DNA of 64,000 nucleotides. Origin: Isoetes taiwanensis. Lineage: Eukaryota > Streptophyta > Lycopodiopsida > Isoetales > Isoetaceae. Location: the NCBI GenBank assembly GCA_021234155.1, contig JAJEKV010000002.1, positions 17,608,041-17,672,040 of the forward strand. The letters run 5' to 3'. A program made the position numbers and the translations under genes. Shown piece after piece: positions 21,015 through 32,899 of this stretch (within the stretch, counting starts at the first letter, position 1; each line of letters opens with the position of its first letter). The notes beneath the pieces were generated by a model, which had not been told where the DNA came from, made no database searches, and worked only from the letters and a program-made list of their open reading frames with translations.

Positions 21015-24000
21015 TGGGACATGGTCGAGTAGCTGCGTTTGAAAACACGAGGCAGTAGAAATTGCAAGAATGGGGTTTGGATTTATTCTCCTCCTAGTTT
21101 TACAATTAAAAGTGTAGAGCGCCTTATGCAGTAGCAAAATTGTTTGGGGTCACTCGGATTGGCGAATAGATCGAAACTCTGTTATTTCAGTTCTCATGGC
21201 TCCCCATGCATGTTTAGAAATGGTCCACCTAGTTATCAAAGAAGTCAACCACGTTTTGGCCTCCAAAACGTAAACCCTGTGCGTTGCTAGGTTATTGTAG
21301 GGTTTACGTTATGGAGGTCTAGTTTTATTCAGTTGCACTTGAGACATGGTCGAGAAGCTGCAGTTGAAAACAAGAAGCAATAGAAACTCACGAAATGGGG
21401 TTTGTTGGATTTACCGAGGCAGGCTTTCCTACCAGTGCTCCTCCGGGAGGGCAAATGCCAATGCCTCCCTTCCCGGAGCCCGGTTTCCCTATCCGACCGT
21501 TGAATTCTCCATTCAAGTAACTTGCTTCGAGCGGGTTCAAACAAATTCAAAATCTGTCCGGGAGAACATATCAAACCGCAAAGTGTCTTGCAGTCGACCG
21601 TGTAGAAACCCAAGTGTTTTGTCGTTCGGGCAGTACAAAGGCTCCGGAATGGAGATTTGACTTTGCCATGTCGTCCGAAACAGCGAAATTACCCTAGAGA
21701 CCAAGTTACGGTCATTTTTTTGCAGCAAAAAAGCGAACCCTCTACATGGCGGTATTATGCACCCTCCGCTAAGGCCAATTCACTACTGAGCGTGTTGGAC
21801 ATGAGCTACTTTGGCGCTTCTGGGGCGGGGGTGGTTTTACGCCCGCGAAACTTGGTCTCGAGTAATGTCGATGTTTCGAAGTCTGTTGGCGAGTCAAATC
21901 CGCGATTCGAGGTGGGAGAGTTGCCCGTCCGGTGGCCAAGGACCTTCGGAGAGGACCTTTTGGGTTGGCGCTTACGGAAGGTTTTAGGGCTCCGATCTTA
22001 CGGCATCAACGCCCTCCCACTACCTCATGACATTATGCAAGCTCTGGTCCAATCGGCTGGGGTATGGGCTCCAAAGCGTAAACCCATTTCCCTGGCGGGG
22101 TTATTGTAGGGTTTACGTTATGGAGGTCGGGCTTTGGTCCGTTGCACTTGGGACATGGTCGGCAGTGCGTTTGAAAAAACGAGGCGTGGAAATTGCAAGA
22201 ATGGGGTTTGGATTTATTCTCCTCCTAGTTTTACAATTAAAAGTGTAGAAGCCTTATGTAGTAGCAAAATTGTTTGGGGTCACTTTCGGATTGGCGAATA
22301 GATCGAAACTCTGTTATTTCAGTTCTCATGGCTCCCCATGCATGTTTAGAAATGGTCCACCTAGTTATCAAAGAAGTTGACCACGTTTTGGCCTCCAAAA
22401 GCGTAAACCCTGTCGTTGCTAGGTTATTGTAGGGTTTACGTTATGGAGGTCTAGTTTTATTCGATTGCACTTGAGACATGGTCGAGAAGCTGCGATTGAA
22501 AATAAACAATAAGCTGGCGAAATGGGGTTTGGATTTCCGAGGCGGGCTTTCCTACGGTGCTCCTGCGGGAGGGCAAATGCCAATGCCTCCCTTCCGGAGC
22601 CGGTTTCCCTATCCGGCCCGTTGAATTCTCCATTCAAGTAACTTGCTTGGCGGGTTCAAACAAATTCAAGATCTGTCCAGGAGAACATATCAAACCGCAA
22701 AGTGTCTTGCAGTCGACCGTGTAGAAACCCAAGTGTTTTGTCGTTCGGGCAGTACAAAGGCTCCGGAATGGAGATTTGACTTCGCCATGTCATCCGAAAC
22801 AGAGAAATTACCCTAGAGACCAAGTTACGGTCATTTTTGCAGCAAAGAAGCACGAACCCTCTACATGGCGGTATCGCACCCTCGCTAAGGCCAATTCACT
22901 CTGACGTGTTGGACATGAGCTACTTTGGGCTTCACGGGGCGGGGGGGTGGTCTTACGCCCACGAAACTTGGTCTCGAGTAATGTCGATGTTTTGAGTCCG
23001 TTGGCAGAGTCAAATCACAGTTCCGAGGTGGGAGAGTTGCCCGTCCGTGGCCAAGGACCTTCTAGAGAGGACCTTTTGGGTCGAACTGCTTCTGGAAGGT
23101 TTTAGGGCTCCGTCTTCTGGCATCAACGCCCTCCCACTACCTCATGACATTATGCAAGCTCCTGGTCCAATCTGGCTAGGGTATGGGCTCAAAAGCGTAA
23201 ACCCTGTGCCTTGCCAGGTTATTGTAGGGTTTACGTTATGGAGGTCGGGCTTTGGTCCGTTGCACTTGGGACATGGTCGGAAGTTTGCGTTTGAAAACAC
23301 GAGGCGATAGAAATTGCAAGAATGGGGTTTGGATTTATTCTCCTCCTAGTTTTACAATTAAAAGTGTAGAGCCTTATCAAGTAGCAAAATTTTTTTGGGG
23401 TCACTTTCGGATTGGCGAATAGATCGAAACTCTGTTATTTCAGTTCTCATGGCTCCCCATGCATGTTTAGAAATGGTCCACCTAGTTATCAAAGAAAGTA
23501 AACCACGTTTTGGCCTCCAAAACGTAAACCCTGTGCGTTGCTAGGTTATTGTAGGGTTTACGTTATGGAAATCTAGTTTTATTAGGTTGCACTTGAGACA
23601 TGGTCGAGAAGGCTGCGATTGAAAAAAACAAGCAATAAACCGGCGAAATGGGGTTTGGATTTACCGAAGTGAGGCTTTCCTACGGTGCTCCTCGAGGGGA
23701 AATACCAATGCCTTCCTTCGGGCCCGGTTTCCCTATCCGGCCGTTGAATTCTCCATTCAAGTAACTTGCTTCGGCGAGGTTCAAACAAATTCAAGATCTG
23801 TCGAGGAGAACATATCAAACCGCCAAAGTGTCCTGCAGTCGACCGTGTAGAAACCCAAGTGTTTTGTCGTTCGGGCAGTACAAAGGCTCCGGAATGGAGA
23901 TTTGACTTCGCCATGTCGTCCGAAACAGCAAAATTACCCTAGAAACCAAGTTACACGGCCATTTTTTGCAGCAAAAGAAGCACGAACCCTCTACATGGCA

Positions 24001-27000
24001 ATATTCTGCACCCTCCGCTAAGGCCAATTCACTACGAACGTGTTGGACATGAGCTACTTTGGCACTTCCTGGAGCAGGGGTGGTCTTCTGCCCACGAAAC
24101 TTGGTCTCCGGTGAACCCTGTGCCTTGCCAGGTTATTGTAGGGTTTACGTTATGGAGGTCGGGCTTTGGTCCGTTGCACTTGGGACATGGTCGGCATTTT
24201 GCGTTTGAAAACAGGCAAAGATAGAAATTGCAAGAATGGGATTTGGATTTATTCTCCTCCTAGTTTTACAATTAAAAGTGTAGAGCGCCTTATGCAGTAG
24301 CAAAATTGTTTGGTATCACTCGGATTGGCGAATAGATCGAAACTCTGTTATTTCAGTTCTCATGGCTCCCCATACATGTTTAGAAATGGTCCACCTAGTT
24401 ATCAAAGAAGTCAACCACGTTTTGGCCTCCAAAACGTAAACCCTGTGCGTTGCTAGGTTATTGTAGGGTTTACGTTATGGAGGTCTAGTTTTATTCAGTT
24501 GCACTTGAAACATGGTCGAGAAGCTGCAGTTGAAAACAAGAAGCAATAGAAACTCACGAAATGGGGTTTGGATTTACCGAGGCAGGCTTTCCTACCAGTG
24601 CTCCTCCGGGAGGGCAAATGCCAATGCCTCCCTTCCCGGAGCCCGGTTTCCCTATCCGACCGTTGAATTCTCCATTCAAGTAACTTGCTTCGAGCGGGTT
24701 CAAACAAATTCAAGATCTGTCAGGAGAACATATCAAACCGCCAAAGTGTCTTGCGGTCGGAGGTGTAGAAACCCAAGTGTTTTGTCGTTCGAGGCGGTAC
24801 AAAGGCTCGGGAATGGAGATTTGACTTTGCCATGTCGTCGAAACAGTGAAATTACCCTAGAGACCAAGTTACCGCGGTCATTTTTTGCAGCAAAAGAAGC
24901 CACGAACCCTCTACATGGCGGTGATTACGCACCCTCCGCTAAGGCCAATTCACTCTGAGCGTGTTGGACATGAGCTACTTTGGCGCTTCTGGAGGCGGGG
25001 GTAGTCTTACGCCCACGAAACTTGGTCTCGAGAGTAATGTCGATGTTTTGAGTCCGTTGGCGAGAGTCAAATCGATTCACGAGGTGGGAGAGTTGCCCGT
25101 CCGTGGCCAAGGACCTTCAGAGAGGACCTTTTGGGTCGAAGCGCTTACGGAAGGTTTTAGGGCTCGAATCTTAAAGCGTCAACGCCCTCCCACTACCTCA
25201 TGACATTATGCAAGCTCTGGTCCAATCGGCTGGGGTATGGGCTCCAAAGCGTAAACCACGTTCCCTGCCGGGGTTATTGTAGGGTTTCACGTTATGGAGG
25301 TCGGGCTTTGGTCCGTTGCACTTGGGACATGGTCGGCATTTTGCGTGAAAAAACAGGCAGTAGAAATTGCAAGAATGGGGTTTGGATTTATTCTCCTCCT
25401 AGTTTTACAATTAAAAGTGTAGAAGCGCCTTATCGCATTAGCAAAATTGTTTGGGGTCACTCGGATTGGCGAATAGATCGAAACTCTGTTATTTCAGTTC
25501 TCATGGCTCCCCATGCATGTTTAGAAATGGTCCACCTAGTTATCAAAGAAGTCCACCACGTTTTGGCCTCAAAAGCGTAAACCCTATCGTTGCTAGGTTA
25601 TTGTAGGGTTTACGTTATGGAGGTCTAGTTTTATTCAGTTGCACTTGAGACATGGTCGGAGAAGGCTGCGATTGAAAAAAACAAGCAATAGAAACTCACG
25701 AAATGGGGTTTGGATTTACCGAGGCGGGGCTTTCCTACCGGTGCTCCTCCGGGAGGGCAAATGCCAATATGTCTCCCTTCGGAGCCGGTTTCCCTATCCG
25801 GCCGTTGAATTCTCCATTCAAGTAACTTGCTTCGGCGGGTTCAAACAAAATCAAGATCTGTAGGAGAACATATCAAACCGCCAAAGTGTCTTCGGTCGGC
25901 CAGGTGTAGAAACCCAAGTGTTTTGTCGTCGGGCAAGTACAAAGGCTCGGGAATGGAGATTTGACTTAGCCATGTCGTGCGAAGCAGTGAAATTACCCTA
26001 GAGACCAAGTTACGGTCATTTTTGCAGCAAAAGAAGCGGGGAACCCTCTACATGGCGGTGATTACGCACCCCTCGCTAAAGGCCAATTCACTCTGAGCGT
26101 GTTGGACATGAGCTACTTTGGCTTCCCCGGGCAGGGGTGGTCTTACGCCCACGAAACTTGGTCTCGGGGTAATGTCGATGTTTTGAAATGCGTTAACGAG
26201 AGTCAAATCACGATTCGAGGTGGGAGAGTTGCCCGTCCAGTGGCCAAGGACCTTCGAGAGAGGACCTTTTGGGTCGAACGTTTTACGGAAAGTTTTAGGG
26301 CTCAAGATCTTACGGCGTCAACGCCCTCCCACTACCTCATGACATTGTGCAAGATCACGGTCCAATCGACTAGGGTATGGCCTCCAAAGCGTAAACCTTG
26401 TGCGTTGCTAGGTTATTGTAGGGTTTACGTTATGGAGGTCAAGTTTTATTCGATTGCACTTGAGACATGGTTGAGAAGGCTGCGGTTGAAAACAAGAAGC
26501 AATAAGCGGCGAAATGGGGTTTGGATTTACCGAGGGGGCTTTCCTACGGTGCTCCTCAGGGGAGGGCAAATGCCAAATAATGCCTTCCGGGCCGGTTTCC
26601 CTATCCGACCGTTGAATTCTCCATTCAAGTAACTTGCTTGAGCGAGGTTCAAAAAATTCAAGATCTATCCGGGAGAACATATCAAACCGCAAAGTGTCCT
26701 ACAATCGAAAGTGTAGAAACCTAAGTGTTTTGTCGTTCGAGGCATTACAAAGGCTCAGGAATGGGGATTTTGGCCGCCATATCGTCCAAAACGGTGAAAT
26801 TACCCTAGGGACCAAGTTACCACGGTCATTTTTGCAGCAAAAGAAAACACGAACCCTCTACATGGCGATTATCGTCGCACCCTCGCTAAGGCCAATTCAC
26901 TACTGAGCGTGTTGGGCATGAGCTACTTTGGCGCTTCTGGAGGCGGGGGTGGTCTTAGCCCATAAAAATTGGTCTCGGGGTGATGTCGATGTTTCGAGTT

Positions 27001-27815
27001 AAGTTGGCGGTCGGATCCACAGTTCGGGGTGGGAGATTGCCCGTCCGTGGCCGGGGACCTTCGAGAGGACATTTTGGGTGAAACCGCTACGGAAGGTTTT
27101 AGGGCTCAATCTTCCGGCCTCAATGCCCTCCCACTACCTCATGACATTGTGCAAGATCCTGGTCTAATCTGGCTGGGGTATAGCCTCCAAAAGCGTAAAC
27201 CCATTGCCTTGCCACGTTATTGTAGGGTTTACGTTATGGAGGTCGGGCTTTGGTCCGTTGCACTTGGGACATGGTCGGACATTTGCGTTTGAAAACAGGC
27301 GCAGAAAGCGCGGAATGGGGTTTGGATTTAATCTCCTCCTAGTTTTGCAATTAAAAGTCTAGAGCGCCTTATGCAGTAGCAAAATTGTTTGGGATCACTC
27401 GGGTTGGCCAATAGATCGAAACTCTGTTATTTCAGTTCTCATGGCTCCCCATGCATGTTTAGAAATGGTCCACCTAGTTATCAAAGAAGTCGACCACGTT
27501 TTGGCCTCCAAAACGTAAACCCTGTGTGTTGCTAGGTTATTGTAGGGTTTACGTTATGGAGGTCGAGTTTTATTCAGTTGCACTTGAGACATGGTCGAGA
27601 AGCTACAGTTGAAAACAAGAAGAAGAAATGGGGTTTGGATTTACCCTCCTCCCAGTGTCGCAATTAGAAGTCAAGAACACATTATGTAGTAGCAAATTTT
27701 TTTGGAATGATTCGGGATCGCCAATAGATCCAAACTCTGTTATTTCAGTTGCCATGGCTCCGCATGCATGTTTGAAAAAGGCACACCAGGTCCCAAGTGC
27801 AACTGACCACGTTTT
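21015..27815 (+). repeat. Tandem array of a ~1.1-kb satellite, about six units
   Basis: Unit starts (GAACATATCAAACC) are at 21,564, 22,683, 23,808, 24,726, 25,866 and 26,675. Spacings are 1,119, 1,125, 918, 1,140 and 809 bp. A full unit has about 510 bp, palindrome P1, a ~290-bp block, palindrome P2, and a ~270-bp block. The sequences following P1 and P2 are related (both TTATGGAGGTC...GTTGCACTTG(g/a)GACATGGTCG), so the unit is itself an ancient duplication. The 918-bp unit lacks part of the first block (junction near 24,110). The 809-bp unit has P1 fused to P2 (near 26,400). Frames are not conserved between units. Confidence 0.92.
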
Positions 27816-27877
27816 GGCCTCCATAACGTAAACCCTACAATAACCTGGCAAGGCACAGGGTTTACGTTTTGGAGGCC
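27816..27877. repeat. 62-bp palindrome at the inversion point of the satellite array
   Basis: Arms GGCCTCCATAACGTAAACCC(T) and AGGGTTTACGTTTTGGAGGCC pair at 20 of 21 positions around a 20-base loop. Left of it the satellite reads forward; right of it the satellite reads in reverse complement, so orientation flips at this hairpin. Confidence 0.88.
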
Positions 27878-28540
27878 ATACCCTAGCCAGATTGGACCAG
27901 GATCTTGCATAATGTCATGAGGTAGTGGGAGGGCGTTGACGCGAAGAGGCGAGCCCTAAAACCTTCGAAGCAGATTCGACCCAAAATGTCCTCTACGGAA
28001 GGCCCACGCCACGACGCGGCGCAACTCCCACCCCGAATCGCGTGATCCCGACTCACGCCAGCGAACTTCGAAACATCGACATTACCCTGGAGACCAAGTT
28101 TCGTGGGCAGAAGACCACCCCTGCTCCAGGAAGCGCCAAAGTAGCTCATGTCCAACACGTTCGTAGTGAATTGGCCTTAGCGGAGGGTGCAGAATACTGC
28201 CATGTAGAGGGTTCGTGCTTCTTTTGCTGCAAAAAATGACCATGTAACTTGGTCCCTAGGGTAATTTCGTTGTTTCGGACGACATGGCGAAGTCAAATCT
28301 CCATTCCGGAGCCTTTGTACTGCCCAAACGACAAAGCACGTGGCTTTCTACATGGTCGACTGCAGGACACTTTGCGGTTTGATATGTTTTCTCGGATAGA
28401 TCTTGAATTTTTGAACCAGCTTGAGGCGGGGTTACTTGAAAAGTGGATTCAAGGTCGGATGGGAAACCGGGCTCGGGAAGGAGGCATTGGCATTTGCCCT
28501 TCCTGGAGGAGCACTAGTAGGAAAGCCGCGCCTCGGTAAC
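27878..28540 (-). repeat. Inverted satellite segment
   Basis: This is the reverse complement of the first block of the satellite, from the CCATACCCTAGCCAGATTGG end through TTTGCGGTTTGATATGTTTTC to the mirrored GGAGGGCAAATGCC-like block. It ends where the 19-bp minisatellite begins. Confidence 0.88.
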
Positions 28541-28576
28541 CTTTGTGATGTCCAGTCTCACGGGGTCGGCCTGCGC

Positions 28577-30757
28577 AACATGCCACGTGAGCTCAAACAT
28601 GCCACATAGGCTCCAACATGCCTCGTGAGCTCTAGCATGCCACCTAGGCTCCAACGTGCCACTTAGGCTCCAACATGCCACCTAGGCTCCAACATGCCAA
28701 GGTGGCTCCAACATGCCACCTAGGCTCAAGCGTGCCAAGGTGGCTCAAACATGCCACGTAGGCTCCAACATGCCACGTAGGCTTCAACATGCCACGTAGG
28801 CTCCAACATGCCACCTATGCTCCAACATGCCCGTGGGCTCCAACATGCCACCTAGCATGCCACCTAGGCTCCAACATGCCACCAAGGCTTCAACATGCCC
28901 ACGTAGGCTCCAACATGCCACCTAGGCTCCAACATGCCACCTATGCTCCAACATGCCTCGTGAGCTCTAGCATGCCACCTAGGCTCCAACGTGCCACCTA
29001 GGCTCCAACATGCCAAGGTGGCTCCAACATGCCACCTAGGCTCAAGCGTGCCAAGGTGGCTCAAACATGCCACCTAGGCTCCAACATGCCATGTAGGCTC
29101 CAACATGCCACCCACGCTCCGGACATGCCGTGGGCTCCGGGCATGCCCGCGGGCTCCAACATGTCACCTAGCATGCCACATAGGCTCCAACATTGCCACC
29201 TAGGCTCCAACATGCCACACGGGCTCCAACATGCCACGTGAGCTCCAACATGCCAAGTTGGCTCCAACGTGCCACCTAGGCTCCAACATGCCAAGGTGGC
29301 TCACAACATGCCACCTAGGCTTAAATATGCCAAGGTGGCTCAAACATGCCACCTAGGCTCCAACATGACAAGGTGGCTCAAACATACCACATGGGCTTCA
29401 ACATGCCACCTAGGCTCCAACATGCCAAGGTGAATCAAACATGCCACATGGGCTCCAACATGCCACCTAGGCTCCAACATGCCATCTAGGCTCCAACATG
29501 CCAAGGTGTCTCAAACATGCCACGTTGGCTCCAACATGCCAAGGTGGCTCTAACATGCCACCTAGGCTCAAACATGCCAAGGTGGCTCCAACATGCCACC
29601 TAGGCTCCAACATGACAAAATGGCTCAAACATGCCACCTAGGCTCCAACATGCTCAAACATGCCATGCGGGCTCCAACATGCCACCTATGCTCCAACTTG
29701 CCAAAGTGGCTCAAACATGACGTGGGCTCCAATATGCCACCTAGGCTCCAACATGCCATCTAGGCTCCAGCATGCCAAGGTGGCTCAAACATGCCACCTA
29801 GGCTCTCCAACATGCCACGTGGGCTCCAATATGCCAACGTGGCTCTAACATGCCACCTAGGCTCAAACATGCCAAGGTGGCTCCAACATGACAAAATGGC
29901 TCCAACCTAGGCTCCAACGTGCTCAAACATGCCACATGGGCTCCAACATGCCATCTATGCTCCAACTTGCCAAGGTGGCTCAAACATGCCAAGGTGGCTC
30001 AAACATGCCAAGGTGGCGCAAACAAGCCAAGATAGCTCAAACATGCCACGCGGGCTCCAACATGCCACATAGGCTCCAACATGCCATGTGGGCTCCAACA
30101 TGCCAAGGTGGCTCAAACATGCCACCTAGGCTCAAACATGCCATCTAGGCTCCAACATGCCACCTAGGCTCAAACATGCCAGGTGGCTCAAACATGCCAA
30201 GGTGGGCTCAAACATGCCACCTAGGCTCCAACATGCCACCTAGGCTCCAACATGCCACCTAGCAACATGCCAAGGTGGCTCAAACATGCCACGTGGACTC
30301 CATAATGCCACGTGGGCTCCAACATGCCAAGGTGGCTCAAACATGCCACCTAGGCTCAAACATGCCACCTAGGCTCCAACATGCCAAGGTGGCTCAAACA
30401 TGCCACCTAGGTGCCAAGGTGGCTCAAACATGCCACGTGGGTTCCAACATGCCACCTAGGCTCCCAACATGCCAAGGAGGCTCAATCCAACATGCCAAGG
30501 TGGCTCAACCATACCACGTGGGTTCGACCAACGTGCCAAGGTGGCTCAAACATGCCACCTAGGCTCCAACATGCCAAGGTGGCTCAAACATACCACCTAG
30601 GCTCCAACATGCCAAGGTGGCTCAAACATGCCACGCGGGCTCCAACATGCCAAAGTGGCTCAAACATGCCGTCTAGGCTCAAACATGCCGTCTAGGCTCC
30701 AACATGCCACCTAGGCTCAAACATGCCAAGGTGGCTCAAACATGCCATGTCGGTTCA
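28577..30757. repeat. 19-bp minisatellite, 2.2 kb, about 115 units
   Basis: Two main unit types alternate: CATGCCACCTAGGCTCCAA and CATGCCAAGGTGGCTCAAA. Others have CACGTG, CACGCG or CATCTA in the variable hexamer. Because 19 is not a multiple of three, every frame cycles through the same 19-residue peptide (PPRLQHA..., HLGSNMP...). Stops appear only when CCTAGG falls in one phase, so long open frames here are artefacts of composition. The array sits between inverted pieces of the 1.1-kb satellite. Confidence 0.93.
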
Positions 30758-30784
30758 CAATGTCATCACGTAGAGGGAGCGTGT

Positions 30785-30850
30785 CGGCACCAGAAGACGG
30801 ACCCTTAAAACCTTCCGGAAGTAGTTCGCCCTAAAGGTCCTTTCTCGAAT
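30785..30850 (-). repeat. Short inverted satellite fragment right of the minisatellite
   Basis: The stretch CACCAGAAGACGGACCCTTA and the following bases are the reverse complement of the satellite segment near 7,455-7,525. The minisatellite has therefore grown inside, or been inserted into, an inverted satellite unit. Confidence 0.8.
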
Positions 30851-31802
30851 GATTGTAATGGATGTATTGAGAAGGAAAAGAAATTCTTGAAATAGATTGT
30901 TATAGAGAAAAAGGATCATCAACTAATGCCCTCGACATATTTCAACCTATTTCAATCGGATCAAACTATCGATGTCAATGTCTGCCAGGCAAGAAACGAC
31001 AGGCAGGGCAAAAATGGAAAACAAAAGCAAGAGGTTCGAGTGCACACGAGCAGGGTATTACCTCTAGAGCCATAATCCATCAGCCTAGATGTATGGCGGC
31101 ATGGAATGTGGAAAGTGGATTCCAGGGGACCCGCGACCGGCGGGAGCCGGGAGCGGGTCTGGAATCCGCGACCCACTTCCAGGCCGCCACAACATGGCAA
31201 CTGGGAGTTTTGCTTAGTTCTTACCCGCATGTGACCACTTGAGCGGAATTGCTGTGCCGCTTTCCATTCCGGAGGCGGAATCGCCGACCCAGTTGCCATG
31301 TTGTCAAGGGTCTCAAAAATGATAAGGCCCGGCAATGTGGCAAGATTAAACGCAAATTTTGTTGGCAAAAATTGATAAATCTGATATCAAAATCACTTAT
31401 GTAAAAATAAGCAGCATGTTCAATGCGAAAACGCGAGACTTGAGCTTAAGGAGGTCTGCTATGACGAAGAATTCACGACTTGTTGGGCTTCTTGTTAATC
31501 ACAGTGATTTATCCTCCTAGTATAAGTAGGCTAGAGGCATTTCAACAAATAAAAAAAGAAATGGAGGGTCACTTTTAAAATTATAAAGAAGAGGCATTTT
31601 TAGAATTTTCGTTTTCTATTCAACCTGCATCCCCATCTAACGGCCGAGGTGAGTTGAGATTAACGGCCTAGATTGTGATCCAGGCTTTCTCATCCTATTG
31701 GTTGGCCTTAATGGGCCAGTTTGTGTTTCTCTGTTTCCCGCGTTGCCCTGTGCCCAGCTATGGCAATGACTGCTTCATCTTGCTCCTCCAACTATAGCGA
31801 AG
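30851..31802. other. Single-copy DNA inside the giant element, one hairpin
   Basis: No gene is recognised. A GC-rich patch (31,130-31,300) contains a perfect 17-bp inverted repeat, ACAACATGGCAACTGGG at 31,189-31,205 paired with 31,288-31,304 around 82 bases. An ATTGG box occurs near 31,700 upstream of the gene-like region, but I cannot show it is a promoter. Confidence 0.5.
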
Positions 31803-31995
31803 GCGAAGCGCATGCAAATCCGGCAATGTCCCTTTGGGTTCCCCAAACCTAAGCTCTTCCCCCTTTCTTGAAGCGCATGCAAATCCGGCAATGTCCCTTT
31901 GGGTTCCCAAACCTAAGCTCTTCCCCCTTTCTTGAAGCGTATGCAAATCCGGCAATGTCCCTTTGGTTCCCAAACTAAGCTCTTCCCCTTTCGTT
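31803..31995. repeat. ~66-bp tandem repeat, three copies
   Basis: Units start near 31,805, 31,870 and 31,935 and share GAAGCG(c/t)ATGCAAATCCGG and CCAAACCTAAGCTCTTCC. The third copy has small deletions. The first copy may lie in an exon of the gene-like region that follows. Confidence 0.85.
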
Positions 31996-32620
31996 TTTTA
32001 CTGTTAAAATCTGTCAATCTACTGGCTGCATGGCATTGCCGTCATTTCCCTCCCTCTTCGATTGGGCTCTGATGATTTTTTGGTCATGGGTGCATGCTTG
32101 AGCGGAAGTCTGGCTGAGCGGGACGTGCTTGGCAGATTGGAACACTGTGCGATGCTTCCCCAGGTGCGTCTATCCTGGTATTGGATTCTAGTTTGCCTGC
32201 CTATCATAGGTCGATCTATATAGAGCTGAGTTACACACTTCGGGCATGTAGGAAATGTTTACCTGGCTGTTATAGATTGATTCATTTAAACAATACAGAA
32301 CTACTCAACTCGGGCCTGTCCAGCAATCAAAATATTTTTTATGCTTGAATTTGTTTCCTCTCTGAACGGGTTGACAGTACAAATCTGGTAAACTATAATG
32401 CTAATAGAAGTATATTGCTCTATTTAGCTACATAGATTTGTTTAGCCTACTACTAATTTGTTAAGTCTTTTCCAGCAAGCTAAGTCCAGCAATTTTAGAC
32501 GATGGAAGTGAAGGCAAGTAATCTTGCTGGATTTTGCATTTGCGTTTCTGCCATTCTTCTTGCTCTACTCCTTACTTCTGTTAACTTTGTTTGCAGAACT
32601 AGCCCTTTTGCTCTTCAATC

Positions 32621-32899
32621 GATCTGAACTGAAGAAATGGATGGGCAAGAAATTAAAAAATGATGCTCCTAAATTTGAGGAGCTAAAGCAGCCTAAGAAA
32701 ACATCAGAGGTACATGTGGCATTTGTTTTTTTTCTCCAATTTGAGATTTCAATCATGTTCTCATCATAATTTCTTTGTCAGGTTACAGAGAAGAAAAATG
32801 TTGCAGCAGTACTATTGCATTGCCGCACAGATCGTGTAAAATCAAATGCTCACAAGCAACTGGAGAAACAATCCATTTCAATTTCGTGCAGTTTGTAAT
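32621..32899 (+). pseudogene. Possible captured host-gene fragment: two exons and an intron
   Basis: A Lys-rich stretch, MGKKLKNDAPKFEELKQPKK followed by TSE, ends at a plausible donor (GAG|GTACAT, about 32,710). A T-rich tract and acceptor (TTTGTCAG|GTTACAGAG, about 32,783) follow. Joining them keeps the phase and continues VTEKKNVAAVLLHCRTDRVK to a stop at about 32,899. Further upstream, TTTGCAG before 32,600 could be another acceptor. I do not recognise the protein. CACTA elements commonly carry host-gene fragments of this kind, but expression and origin are unproven. Confidence 0.3.

Noticed and set aside
21329-27292. Recurring minus- and plus-strand ORFs in the satellite (for example starting MLDMSYFGAS)
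   Set aside because: Phase and stops differ between units although the DNA is closely similar, so there is no protein-level constraint.
28577-30757. Long open frames rich in MPPRLQHA or HLGSNMP repeats, on both strands
   Set aside because: They are produced by a 19-bp tandem repeat lacking stops in most phases; no start context, no conservation, and all frames look alike.
28577-30757. CRISPR-like array because of regular short repeats
   Set aside because: Repeats are contiguous 19-mers with no unique spacers, in a plant nuclear context.
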